A stretch of DNA of 64,000 nucleotides from Proruminimicrobium sp963666965. Lineage in GTDB: Bacteria; Elusimicrobiota; Endomicrobiia; Endomicrobiales; Endomicrobiaceae. Location of the stretch: assembly GCA_963666965.1 (NCBI GenBank), contig OY762939.1, forward strand, positions 1,054,001-1,118,000, in the 5' to 3' direction. Below, one piece after another: positions 8,161-16,236 of the stretch (the stretch's first letter is position 1; each line of letters begins with the position of its first letter). The position numbers and the translations under genes were made by a program. Below the pieces are notes generated by a model. That model ran no database searches. It was given only the letters and a program-made list of their open reading frames with translations, and was not told where the DNA came from.

Positions 8161-9116
8161 TGAAAAAAGTTTTCATTGTCATTTTCGAAATAATTCTGGT
8201 TATAGTTATTTTGATTACGGCTCTTTATTTTTCATTTAATAAAATAATGACTTCATTTGTAAGCGAAAAAGGCGAAGTTGTTGTGCCTGATTTGCACGGG
8301 AAGTCTCTTTCGGACAGTATTGAAGCTTTGTCACAGTCAAAACTTGCTTTGCTTAAAGAAGGTTCGGAATTCAGTCAGGATATGCCTTCCGGTGTAGTAA
8401 TAAGGCAGACTCCTCAGCCGGGAATGAACGTTAAAGAAGGTAAAATTATAAGAGTAACCGTAAGTCAGGGAGGAGAGATAGTTTATATCCCGAATCTTAT
8501 AGGAGAAAGCATACGTTCTGCGACTATATCGTTAAGGTCCGTAGGGCTTATACTCGGAGAAGTTACAAAGAGACCTTCTGCAAATTATGACGAATCTGTT
8601 GTTTTGGAACAGGATCCGCATGCGGGCAGCACGGTTGATAAAGAATCTACAGTCAACGTTGTTGTTTCAAGCGGAAAACCTGAAGACGGTACAATTTTAA
8701 TGAGTAACTGGGTTGGCAAGAACGCGGAAGATGCAAAAGAATGGGCAAAGGATAACTCATATAATGTTGAGTTTATTAATTCAAAAACAAATGCGGCTAA
8801 TCCCGGATTTGTTTTTAACCAGTCTCCCAAACCAGATGAAAAAATTGTTTCCGGAACAAAAATTATTCTTTATGTTGCAAACGAAAGCAGTTCTCTTTTG
8901 CAGAAAGAAAAAATATTTACTTATACAGTGCCTTCCGGCGGTAAAATAAATAAGAGAGTAAGACTTATTCTTTCCGACGATAAAGGAGAAAAAGATATCT
9001 TTAACGGAGTGAGAAAACCCGACAGTCTCATAACAATTCCCGTAAAAGTGCAGGGCAAAGCGGTTGTTAAAGTTTTTGTAAACAATGTATCAACTGAAAC
9101 CATAGAAATAAAATAA
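8160..9116 (+). CDS. Membrane-anchored PASTA-domain protein without kinase domain
   Basis: A 318-residue protein with one N-terminal membrane segment (about 5-27) and an extracytoplasmic part. Three PASTA repeats are visible, at about 38-105 (VVVPDLHGKSL...), 107-175 (VYIPNLIGESI...) and 178-245 (ILMSNWVGKNAEDA..., the most divergent). Each shows the hydrophobic-P-x-hydrophobic-x-G start and the late V-x-x-Q-x-P-x-P/G pattern (VIRQTPQPG, VLEQDPHAG, VFNQSPKPD). A C-terminal beta-rich part of about 70 residues has no recognised family. PASTA repeats bind peptidoglycan fragments or beta-lactams in kinases and PBPs, but neither a kinase nor a transpeptidase domain is present here. It is coupled to ilvC by TAATG and followed by a terminator. 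Confidence 0.87.
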   Translation: MKKVFIVIFEIILVIVILITALYFSFNKIMTSFVSEKGEVVVPDLHGKSLSDSIEALSQSKLALLKEGSEFSQDMPSGVVIRQTPQPGMNVKEGKIIRVTVSQGGEIVYIPNLIGESIRSATISLRSVGLILGEVTKRPSANYDESVVLEQDPHAGSTVDKESTVNVVVSSGKPEDGTILMSNWVGKNAEDAKEWAKDNSYNVEFINSKTNAANPGFVFNQSPKPDEKIVSGTKIILYVANESSSLLQKEKIFTYTVPSGGKINKRVRLILSDDKGEKDIFNGVRKPDSLITIPVKVQGKAVVKVFVNNVSTETIEIK

Positions 9117-9122
9117 ATATTT

Positions 9123-9153
9123 AACGAGCTTCTTTTAAAAGAAGCTCGTTTTT
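9123..9153 (+). terminator. Rho-independent terminator after the PASTA gene
   Basis: A perfect inverted repeat (AACGAGCTTC / GAAGCTCGTT, loop TTTTAAAA) is followed by a five-T run. The rpe start codon lies only 20 bases further on, leaving no room for a promoter between them. Confidence 0.85.
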
Positions 9154-9173
9154 AAATTTTAACAAGGGAAAGT

Positions 9174-9830
9174 ATGAAAAAAGTGCTTATAGCACCCTCA
9201 ATTTTATCGGCTGATTTTTCGGAACTTCGCAAAGATATAAACATGGTTGAGCAGGCCGGCGCCGACTGGCTCCATATAGACGTTATGGACGGCCATTTTG
9301 TTCCGAATATAACAATAGGACCCCTTGTAGTAAAAAGTATCAGAAAATATTCCAAATTATTTTTTGATGTTCATCTCATGATTTCAAATCCTGAAAAATA
9401 CTGGAAAAATTTTCATAAAGCAGGTGCCGACGCAATAGTTTTTCACCATGAAGTTTCATGCGATACAGTAACTCTTCTGAAGGAAATAAAAGAAGCAGGA
9501 ATTAAAGCCGGAATATCGATTAAACCGGCAACCCCTGTTCAAGAAATAATTCCTCTTCTTCCGTTTATTGACATAGTTTTGATAATGACGGTAGAACCCG
9601 GTTTCGGAGGACAGTCTTTTATGACCGACATGGTTCAAAAAATTGAAAATCTCAGAAAAGCCGTGGATAAAAGCGGGTATGAATGTCTTATTGAAGTTGA
9701 CGGCGGCATTAATCTAGAAACTGCAAAAATATGTTTCAATGCCGGTGCCGACGTTCTTGTAAGCGGTAATTACATATTTGCAGCTGAAGATCCGGTAAGT
9801 GTTTTACGCGGATTAAAATCAATTAATTAA
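9174..9830 (+). CDS. rpe: Ribulose-phosphate 3-epimerase
   Basis: A 218-residue TIM-barrel metalloenzyme that interconverts D-ribulose 5-phosphate and D-xylulose 5-phosphate in the pentose phosphate pathway. The family motifs are in order: APSILSADFSEL at the N-terminus (catalytic Asp), WLHIDVMDGHFVPNITIGP, DVHLMISNPEKY (metal-binding His), VEPGFGGQSFM and EVDGGINLETA (catalytic Asp). VLVSGNYIF is the phosphate-binding end. Length is normal. A weak ribosome site AGGGAA precedes the ATG. A terminator lies just upstream, so transcription must come through it or from a promoter inside the PASTA gene. The transglycosylase gene follows 13 bases later. Confidence 0.96.
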   Translation: MKKVLIAPSILSADFSELRKDINMVEQAGADWLHIDVMDGHFVPNITIGPLVVKSIRKYSKLFFDVHLMISNPEKYWKNFHKAGADAIVFHHEVSCDTVTLLKEIKEAGIKAGISIKPATPVQEIIPLLPFIDIVLIMTVEPGFGGQSFMTDMVQKIENLRKAVDKSGYECLIEVDGGINLETAKICFNAGADVLVSGNYIFAAEDPVSVLRGLKSIN

Positions 9831-9843
9831 CCAGAAATAACTT

Positions 9844-11205
9844 ATGCTGAGTTTAACTCTAAAAACAATAATCATTTTTTCTTTATTGCTGTTTTCTAAC
9901 GCTTTTGCTCTATGCAGCAGCGATTTAAAACAGGCTGTCAACGAATCCGAGGAAATTATAGCCACTGAATATAAAACAGATGACGGTATAAGGCAAAAAA
10001 TAATAGATGCCGACAAAAATTTCAAAAAGGTTGCTGAATCTTATTACGGCGGAGATTATGATCTTACAAAAGAAGAATATCAAAAATTTCTTGAAAAATT
10101 AAAAGATATAGATATTGACCCTGAAATGATCACTTTTCTGCTCACCGATTTTGAAAATATACTTATAAAATTAAAAAATATAAATGATATAGAAACTACA
10201 AAAAAAGAATTTAATAAAAACTGCAATAAAAATGAAATTTCAATGGATTATAATCCTGAAATTTTAGACAAATGGATAAAAATATATTCAACAGGCAAAA
10301 GCGGAGAAAGAATAAAAACAGCTCTTGAAAAAAGCGGAAGATACAGAGAAATGATTGTTAAGATTTTAAGAGAATATGATTTGCCTGAGGATTTGCAGTA
10401 TCTGCCGGTTGTTGAAAGTTTATTTGAGAACAGTACTGTTTCACGGGCAAAAGCTGTGGGTCTATGGCAGATAATGAGTCAGAGAGGAAAGGCGCTCGGA
10501 CTTCAGATAAATTACTGGGTTGATGAAAGAAGAGATCCCGAAAAGGCTACAAGAGCCGCCGCCAAATATCTCAAGGAATTGTTTATTTTATTAAATGACT
10601 GGCACCTTGCCCTTGTTGCGTATAACAGAGGAGAATTCGGAATAATAAGAGATATGAGATTTTCAAACGCTTCAAGCGTTGAAGAAATGAAAGCAAGAAG
10701 CGCAACTCCTAAAGAAACTCAAAATTATGTCCCTCAGTTTATAGCTGCAGTTAAAATAGCAAAAGCCCCCGAAAAGTACGGTATTAAAGATTTGAAATAT
10801 GATGAACCTTTGCAATATGATATTGTTATTTTGAATAAAGTTATAGATTTGAAAGTTATTGCAAAATGTGCAAATACTACGGTTGAAGAAATAAAAGAAC
10901 TGAATCCTTCAATAAAAGCATGGTGCACACCTCAGGGATATAACAATTTTGAATTGAAGCTTCCTTTGGGCAGCAAAGATATTTTTCTGGATAACATATC
11001 AAAAGAAAAGGAATTAAATCCAAGCCCCGGTTTTATAAAACATAAGGTAAAAAAAGGCGAATGGCTCGAGTCTATAGCGAGTAAATATTCAACATCCGTA
11101 AAAGAAATAAAAGAGAATAACCCGAAACTTAAAAAGCAGAAATATATAATGCCCGGACAAACGATAATGATAAGGCCGGGCAGAAAATATTATAACGGAA
11201 AATAA
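9844..11205 (+). CDS. Exported lytic murein transglycosylase with LysM domains (MltD-like)
   Basis: A 453-residue exported enzyme expected to cleave peptidoglycan glycan strands to 1,6-anhydro products. The signal peptide is at about 1-22 (hydrophobic core TIIIFSLLLFSNAFA). A region without recognised family (about 25-165) precedes the GH23 SLT domain at about 170-300: LPVVESLFENSTVSRAKAVG contains the catalytic Glu (ES) (quoted in two parts: LPVVESLFEN, STVSRAKAVG), with GLWQIM and LALVAYNRGE further on. The C-terminus holds a degenerate LysM-like segment (about 335-385) and a clear LysM at about 400-447 (HKVKKGEWLESIASKY...IMPGQTIMI). Architecture and order match MltD. It follows rpe closely and precedes proB; no ribosome site is obvious. 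Confidence 0.92.
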   Translation: MLSLTLKTIIIFSLLLFSNAFALCSSDLKQAVNESEEIIATEYKTDDGIRQKIIDADKNFKKVAESYYGGDYDLTKEEYQKFLEKLKDIDIDPEMITFLLTDFENILIKLKNINDIETTKKEFNKNCNKNEISMDYNPEILDKWIKIYSTGKSGERIKTALEKSGRYREMIVKILREYDLPEDLQYLPVVESLFENSTVSRAKAVGLWQIMSQRGKALGLQINYWVDERRDPEKATRAAAKYLKELFILLNDWHLALVAYNRGEFGIIRDMRFSNASSVEEMKARSATPKETQNYVPQFIAAVKIAKAPEKYGIKDLKYDEPLQYDIVILNKVIDLKVIAKCANTTVEEIKELNPSIKAWCTPQGYNNFELKLPLGSKDIFLDNISKEKELNPSPGFIKHKVKKGEWLESIASKYSTSVKEIKENNPKLKKQKYIMPGQTIMIRPGRKYYNGK

Positions 11206-11254
11206 TATTTCTTTTATAATAGTTTGTAAAATTATATAATTTTTTTGAGGATTT

Positions 11255-12352
11255 ATGAGAATAGTAATCAAAATAGGCACAAGCACTTTAACCGATAAAT
11301 CGGGCAAACTCAATAATGAATACATATCTGTATTTGCAAAAGAGATTGCAGCGGTAAAAAAACAAAAGAAAGTTGATATTATTATTGTCAGCTCCGGTGC
11401 GATAGGGGCGGGCTTGGGTTATTTGAATCTCTCAAAAAAACCGTCTAATTTAAGGGAAAAACAGGCTCTTGCTTCCGTAGGACAGCCTCTTATAATGCAG
11501 GCTTACAGACAAGCTTTTGAGCCTCTTGGTACGGCTGTAGCCCAGATTCTTTTAACGAGATATGATTTTGACGACAGAGAAAGATATATCAATATAAGAA
11601 ATTCAATAGAAGAACTTTTGAAAAAAAATATAGTTCCTGTTATAAACGAAAATGACTCGATTGCCGTTCATGAAATAAATTTCGGCGATAACGATACTCT
11701 CAGCGCTCTTGTTGCCGTTGCGACTCAGGCTGATATGTTGTTTATATTGACCGATGTTGACGGATTATACGAGGGAATACCTGGCAAATCGGCAATTATA
11801 AAACAGATAAAAAAAATAACGCCCGAACTGTTACAAATAGCGACCTCTGATTCGGGAAGCGGCAAGGGAACCGGCGGTATGCACACAAAACTTACGGCTG
11901 CAGAAATAGCTTCGAGTTCCGGAGTTAAAACCTTTATTACAAACGGTAAAAAATTGAATCTTATAATGGATGCCGTTTCAGGTCAGTCTGTGGGCACGGA
12001 GATTTTACCGAATAAAGTTTTGAAGTCAAGAAAATCATGGATTGCTTTCGGTAAAAAAACGTACGGAACCGTTACGGTTGATTCAAATGCCGCAATAGCA
12101 ATTACGGAAAAACAAAAAAGCCTTCTTTCTTCCGGTATAATTTCAGTGTCGGGCAATTTCAGAAGAGGAGATACCGTAGCAATTTTTGACAAAAAAAATA
12201 AAAAGGAAATAGCCAGAGGTTTATCTAATTATGATTCCGAAAATTTATTGAAAATAATGGGAAAATCTTCTGATGAAATAAAAAAGCTGTATCCTTATAT
12301 TAACTGCGAGGAAGCAGTTCATAAAGATAATCTGGTTATAATAAAATCATGA
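11255..12352 (+). CDS. proB: Glutamate 5-kinase with PUA domain
   Basis: ProB (365 residues) phosphorylates glutamate to gamma-glutamyl phosphate, the first step of proline synthesis. The amino acid kinase domain covers about 1-255: MRIVIKIGTSTLTDKSGKLN, VSSGAIGAGLG, INENDSIAV, FGDNDTLSALVA, LTDVDGLYEG and GTGGMHTKL are all typical. The C-terminal PUA domain (about 273-360) matches long-form ProB of Gram-negatives. The ribosome site GAGG supports the ATG. A TATAAT at 11235-11240 lies close upstream, but without a -35 box it is only a candidate. proA is not in the window. The stop overlaps the next gene by ATGA, so the NUDIX gene is co-translated. Confidence 0.96.
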   Translation: MRIVIKIGTSTLTDKSGKLNNEYISVFAKEIAAVKKQKKVDIIIVSSGAIGAGLGYLNLSKKPSNLREKQALASVGQPLIMQAYRQAFEPLGTAVAQILLTRYDFDDRERYINIRNSIEELLKKNIVPVINENDSIAVHEINFGDNDTLSALVAVATQADMLFILTDVDGLYEGIPGKSAIIKQIKKITPELLQIATSDSGSGKGTGGMHTKLTAAEIASSSGVKTFITNGKKLNLIMDAVSGQSVGTEILPNKVLKSRKSWIAFGKKTYGTVTVDSNAAIAITEKQKSLLSSGIISVSGNFRRGDTVAIFDKKNKKEIARGLSNYDSENLLKIMGKSSDEIKKLYPYINCEEAVHKDNLVIIKS

Positions 12353-12876
12353 AATTAACGGAAAGACTTTTTAAGAAACAATGCGTTTACAGAGGCAAAG
12401 CTGTAGATATGCATAACGATATAGTCATACTTCCGAACAATGAAAAAGCGACCAGAGAATATTTAGGACATCCCGGAGCGGTTGCGGTCGTTCCTTTTAT
12501 AAATAAAACAGATATCGTTTTTGTAAGGCAGTACAGATATCCCGTAAATGAAATAACATATGAAATACCTGCCGGCAAACTTGATAAAAACGAAAAACCT
12601 TTAAAATGTGTCAACAGGGAACTAGAGGAAGAGACTGGTTTTAAAGCAAAAAAAATTGAAAAACTTCTTTCTTTTTGGCCAACGCCTGCATTTTCAAACG
12701 AAGTGTTGCATATTTTTAAAGCTGTTGATTTGGTAAAGGGAAAAATTAATCCCGACGAAGATGAGTTTATAAATACGGTTATTATCCCTTATAAAAAAGC
12801 TTTGGATATGATAAAAAAGGGAAAAATAAGAGATTCTAAAACAATTATAGCTTTAACATACCTTTCAGTAAAATAA
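12349..12876 (+). CDS. NUDIX hydrolase, ADP-ribose pyrophosphatase type
   Basis: A 175-residue NUDIX enzyme. The Nudix box is complete in AGKLDKNEKPLKCVN followed by RELEEETGF, matching GX5EX7REUXEEXGU. The upstream AVVPFINKTDIVFVRQYRYP and the short spacing to YEIPAGKLD are typical of ADP-ribose or sugar-nucleotide pyrophosphatases (NudF/YffH type), which hydrolyse ADP-ribose to AMP and ribose 5-phosphate. The exact substrate cannot be told from sequence. It overlaps proB by 4 bases (ATGA), so it is probably translated by reinitiation. No function linking it to proline synthesis is implied. Confidence 0.85.
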   Translation: MKLTERLFKKQCVYRGKAVDMHNDIVILPNNEKATREYLGHPGAVAVVPFINKTDIVFVRQYRYPVNEITYEIPAGKLDKNEKPLKCVNRELEEETGFKAKKIEKLLSFWPTPAFSNEVLHIFKAVDLVKGKINPDEDEFINTVIIPYKKALDMIKKGKIRDSKTIIALTYLSVK

Positions 12877-12901
12877 GCAATAATCGTCCGGTAAACCACT
12901 C

Positions 12902-12930
12902 TTGACAAATTTTTTAAACTTGTTTATAAT
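12902..12930 (+). promoter_or_regulatory. groESL promoter P1
   Basis: TTGACA (12902-12907), a 17-base spacer and TATAAT (12925-12930) form a perfect consensus sigma-70 promoter. Its -10 box ends where the first CIRCE operator begins. Confidence 0.88.
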
Positions 12931-12956
12931 TAGCACCCGATAACTTTGAGTGCTTA
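12930..12956 (+). promoter_or_regulatory. CIRCE operator 1 (HrcA binding site)
   Basis: TTAGCACCC, 9 bases, GAGTGCTTA. This matches the CIRCE inverted repeat TTAGCACTC-N9-GAGTGCTAA with few mismatches. HrcA bound here would cover the start of transcription from P1, giving heat-shock control of groESL. hrcA itself is not in the window. Confidence 0.9.
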
Positions 12957-12963
12957 AAAAGGC

Positions 12964-12992
12964 TTGACAAGTTTTGCGAGTTGGTGTATAAT
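12964..12992 (+). promoter_or_regulatory. groESL promoter P2
   Basis: A second perfect promoter: TTGACA (12964-12969), a 17-base spacer and TATAAT (12987-12992), 62 bases downstream of P1 and again running into a CIRCE element. Confidence 0.88.
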
Positions 12993-13018
12993 TAGCAATC
13001 AGTTGGCGCGAGTGCCAA
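12992..13018 (+). promoter_or_regulatory. CIRCE operator 2
   Basis: TTAGCAATC, 9 bases, GAGTGCCAA. It is more diverged than operator 1 but keeps the inverted repeat and the spacing. Its position relative to P2 is the same as that of operator 1 relative to P1, suggesting duplication of a promoter-operator unit. Confidence 0.82.
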
Positions 13019-13061
13019 TCAAAACATATTTTAGAAAGTAAAAAATAGGAGGAGCAGGAAA

Positions 13062-13349
13062 ATGAAAATCAGACCGTTGGGAGACAGAATTATCGTTAAA
13101 GTTGAAGAGCCTAAAGAAAAGAAAGTAGGTGGAATTATTATTCCTGACACAGTAAAAGAAAAACCTCAGGAAGCTTTGGTTGTAGCAGTAGGCAAAGGAA
13201 AAATTGGAAAAGACGGTAAAGTAATAGAAATGGATGTTAAGGTAGGAGACAAAGTTCTTTACGGAAAATATGCAGGAACGGAAATAAAAATCGAAAATGC
13301 AGACTATTTGATAATGTCTCAGGAAGATGTATTGGGTATATTGGAATAA
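13062..13349 (+). CDS. groES: Co-chaperonin GroES
   Basis: GroES (95 residues) is the heptameric lid of the GroEL folding chamber. The start MKIRPLGDRIIVKVEEPKEK, the mobile-loop region KKVGGIIIPDTVKEKPQ (quoted from 25 on) and KVLYGKYAGTEIKI are classic. Length is normal. A strong ribosome site AGGAGGA precedes the ATG. It is expressed from the two CIRCE-controlled promoters together with groEL, 38 bases downstream. Confidence 0.98.
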   Translation: MKIRPLGDRIIVKVEEPKEKKVGGIIIPDTVKEKPQEALVVAVGKGKIGKDGKVIEMDVKVGDKVLYGKYAGTEIKIENADYLIMSQEDVLGILE

Positions 13350-13387
13350 TTAAAGAAATAAAATAAAAATAAGCGGAGGGATGTAAG

Positions 13388-15022
13388 ATGGCTAAACAAT
13401 TGGTTTATTCAGATGATGCTAGAAAAGCTATGAAAGCGGGTGTAGATAAACTCGCAAATGCCGTAAAAGTAACTCTCGGGCCTAAAGGAAGATTTGTTGT
13501 CCTAGATAAAAAATTCGGTTCGCCTACAGTTACAAATGACGGCGTAACAATTGCAAAAGAGATTGAACTCGAAGATCCTTTTGAAAATATGGGAGCGCAG
13601 CTTGTTAAAGAAGTTGCTTCTAAAACAAATGATGTTGCAGGCGACGGAACAACGACGGCTACTGTTCTTGCGCAGACTATGATAAACGAAGGATTGAGAA
13701 ATATCACCGCAGGCGCAAACGCGAACCATATCAAAGCCGGTATTGATAAAGCTGTTGCGGCAGTTATTGCAGAAATCAAAAAAATCGCAAAAAAAGTAAA
13801 CAATAAAGAAGAGATAGCCCAGATTGCTTCAATTTCGGCAAGCGACAAAGAAATCGGAGATTTGATAGCCGACGCTATGGATAAAGTCGGAAAAGACGGC
13901 GTTATAACTGTTGAAGAAGGAAAGTCGGCCGATACGACATTGGATGTCGTTGAAGGTATGCAGTTTGACAGAGGATATACTTCACCTTATTTTGTTACAG
14001 ATGCTGAAAGAATGGAATCCGTTTTGGAAGAACCTTATATTATAATTACCGATAAAAAGATTTCTTCAATGCAGGAAATTCTTCCGTTGCTTGAAAAAGT
14101 TGTTCAGACCGGTAAAGGTTTTATAATTATAGCCGAAGATCTTGAAGGCGAAGCTCTTGCAACGCTTGTCGTAAATAAGATCAGAGGAACATTGAAAGTT
14201 GTTGCCGTAAAAGCTCCGGGATTCGGAGACAGAAGAAAAGAAATGTTGCAGGATATAGCAATTCTTACAGGCGGAACCGTAATATCGGAAGAAACAGGCT
14301 TAAAACTTGATGCAGCGACAATCGATATGCTCGGTCAGGCGAAAAGAGTAGTCGTAGATAAAGAAAATACAACAATCGTTTCAGGCTACGGTGAAAAAGC
14401 AGATATAGACAAAAGAATTTCACAGATCAGAAAACAGATAGAAGAAACCAAATCTGATTATGATAAAGAAAAACTTCAGGAAAGACTTGCAAAACTTGTT
14501 GGCGGAGTTGCCGTTATTAATGTAGGCGCAGCAACAGAAACCGCAATGAAAACAAAGAAATTTAAAGTTGAAGACGCGATGAATGCTACAAGAGCAGGCG
14601 TTGAAGAAGGAATAGTTGCCGGCGGAGGAGTAGCTCTTCTTAAAGCTCAGTCAATTCTTGAAAAAGTAAAGAGCAATGATGCCGACGAACAGACCGGAAT
14701 CAACATAGTAAAACAGTCTTTGGAAGGTCCGATAAGACAGATAATTACAAATGCCGGTATAGAAGCTTCGGTAATAGTTGATAAGGTTAAAAACAGCAAA
14801 GAAGCCTCTTACGGTTACAATGCCGACAGCGGTGAATTTGTTGATATGATAAAAGCTGGTATCGTAGATCCTGCTAAAGTTACAAGAACTGCATTGGAAA
14901 ATGCGGCTTCAATTGCAGGACTTATCCTTACTACCGAAACTTTGGTAACGGATATTCCTGAAAAGGAAAAGGCTCCTATGATGCCTCCTATGGGCGGCGG
15001 CGGAATGCCACCGATGTATTAA
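13388..15022 (+). CDS. groEL: Chaperonin GroEL
   Basis: GroEL (544 residues) is the ATP-dependent double-ring chaperonin. The nucleotide-binding motifs VTLGPKGRFVVLDK and DVAGDGTTTATVLAQ, the apical domain and the equatorial GVEEGIVAGGGVALL are all present. The C-terminus ends MMPPMGGGGMPPMY, a Gly/Met/Pro tail shorter and more Pro-rich than the usual GGM repeats. Length is normal. The ribosome site CGGAGGG supports the ATG. It is the second gene of the CIRCE-controlled operon and ends at a strong terminator. Confidence 0.99.
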   Translation: MAKQLVYSDDARKAMKAGVDKLANAVKVTLGPKGRFVVLDKKFGSPTVTNDGVTIAKEIELEDPFENMGAQLVKEVASKTNDVAGDGTTTATVLAQTMINEGLRNITAGANANHIKAGIDKAVAAVIAEIKKIAKKVNNKEEIAQIASISASDKEIGDLIADAMDKVGKDGVITVEEGKSADTTLDVVEGMQFDRGYTSPYFVTDAERMESVLEEPYIIITDKKISSMQEILPLLEKVVQTGKGFIIIAEDLEGEALATLVVNKIRGTLKVVAVKAPGFGDRRKEMLQDIAILTGGTVISEETGLKLDAATIDMLGQAKRVVVDKENTTIVSGYGEKADIDKRISQIRKQIEETKSDYDKEKLQERLAKLVGGVAVINVGAATETAMKTKKFKVEDAMNATRAGVEEGIVAGGGVALLKAQSILEKVKSNDADEQTGINIVKQSLEGPIRQIITNAGIEASVIVDKVKNSKEASYGYNADSGEFVDMIKAGIVDPAKVTRTALENAASIAGLILTTETLVTDIPEKEKAPMMPPMGGGGMPPMY

Positions 15023-15051
15023 ATTTTAAAGTTTAAATAAACGCAATTCAA

Positions 15052-15087
15052 AACAGCCCGCTTTTTATAAGGCGGGCTGTTTTTTTT
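15052..15087 (+). terminator. Rho-independent terminator of groESL
   Basis: AACAGCCCGC pairs with GCGGGCTGTT across a 10-base loop and is followed by a run of at least seven T. It ends the heat-shock transcript before pheA. Confidence 0.93.
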
Positions 15088-15142
15088 GTTGTCAAATAAA
15101 TTGTATAATGTAGCAAGCGTGAATATATTTTACGGAGATAAA

Positions 15143-16210
15143 ATGGAGAAGATAAATAATATAAGAAAAAAGATAAACGCGATTGATAAGAAAATTCTTC
15201 AGCTTCTTAATCAAAGAGCGGAAGAAACGGTTGAAATAGGCAGATTAAAAAATTCTTCAGGAAAAGCAGTTTATGTTCCAAGCCGTGAAGCTGACATAAT
15301 AGGGGTTCTTTGTGAGGCAAACAACGGCCCTTTGTCGCGAGAACAGGTTTCAAATATATTTAAAGAAATTATCAGTTCCTGCAGAAGTCTTGAGTCAAAG
15401 TTAAGAATATCATATCTGGGGCCGCAGGGCACTTTTTCACATCAGGCTTCCGTAAAAAAATTCGGGTTAAGCGCCGAATATGTTCCGTGCGAAACAATAA
15501 CCGACGTTATACTTGCCGTAGAGAAAAATATTGCCGACTTTGCGGTTATTCCCGTTGAAAATTCTACCGAAGGATCGGTGAATATGTCTCTTGATATGCT
15601 TGTCGATACAAATCTTAATGTAATAAGCGAAATTAATTTAAAAGTTCAGCAGTGTCTTTTATCGAAGTGTAAAATGTCGGATATAAAAACTGTTTATTCG
15701 CACCAGCAGCCGCTTGCGCAATGCGGAATATGGCTTAAAAAAAATCTGCCCAATGCAAAAGTAATTGCCGTTAATTCCACGGCAGAAGCATCAATGCTGG
15801 CATTTAAAAATAAAAACTCGGCGGCAATTGCATCAGAGGTAGCTGCCGATATATATAACTTAAATATTATTGCCAAATCAATAGAGGACAGCAGAAACAA
15901 CTGGACAAGATTTTTTGTTTTGGGAAATATCTTTACGTCACAGTCTAAAAAAGACAAAACAAGCATAATATTTACGATTAAAGATAGGGTAAGCACCCTT
16001 TACCATATACTTTCTATTTTCAGCAAAGCGAGCGTCAATCTTACGAAAGTTGAGTCAAGACCGACCAAAAAAAGAGCATGGGAATATGTATTTTTCATAG
16101 ATTTTAACGGGCATATAAACGATAAAAAAATAATGAAAGTTTTAGATGAAGTAAAAAATAACACTTTGTTCCTTAAGGTTCTAGGATCTTATCCTCAGGC
16201 CGCCGACTAA
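15143..16210 (+). CDS. pheA: Bifunctional chorismate mutase / prephenate dehydratase
   Basis: A 355-residue enzyme that converts chorismate to prephenate and then to phenylpyruvate. An AroQ chorismate mutase domain (about 1-85: RKKINAIDKKILQLLNQRAE) is followed by prephenate dehydratase (about 90-270: SYLGPQGTFSHQAS, VIPVENSTEGSVNMSLD, NNWTRFFVLG with the catalytic TRF). The C-terminal ACT domain (about 280-355) contains the Phe-binding VESRPTKKRAWEYVFFID. The frame opens further upstream, inside the groESL terminator, but the ribosome site ACGGAG (15132-15137) fixes the ATG at 15143. TATAAT at 15104-15109 is a likely -10 box without a clear -35. hisC follows 26 bases later. Confidence 0.95.
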   Translation: MEKINNIRKKINAIDKKILQLLNQRAEETVEIGRLKNSSGKAVYVPSREADIIGVLCEANNGPLSREQVSNIFKEIISSCRSLESKLRISYLGPQGTFSHQASVKKFGLSAEYVPCETITDVILAVEKNIADFAVIPVENSTEGSVNMSLDMLVDTNLNVISEINLKVQQCLLSKCKMSDIKTVYSHQQPLAQCGIWLKKNLPNAKVIAVNSTAEASMLAFKNKNSAAIASEVAADIYNLNIIAKSIEDSRNNWTRFFVLGNIFTSQSKKDKTSIIFTIKDRVSTLYHILSIFSKASVNLTKVESRPTKKRAWEYVFFIDFNGHINDKKIMKVLDEVKNNTLFLKVLGSYPQAAD

Positions 16211-16236
16211 CAAAGCATTGCAAAAAGGAGTAGTAA

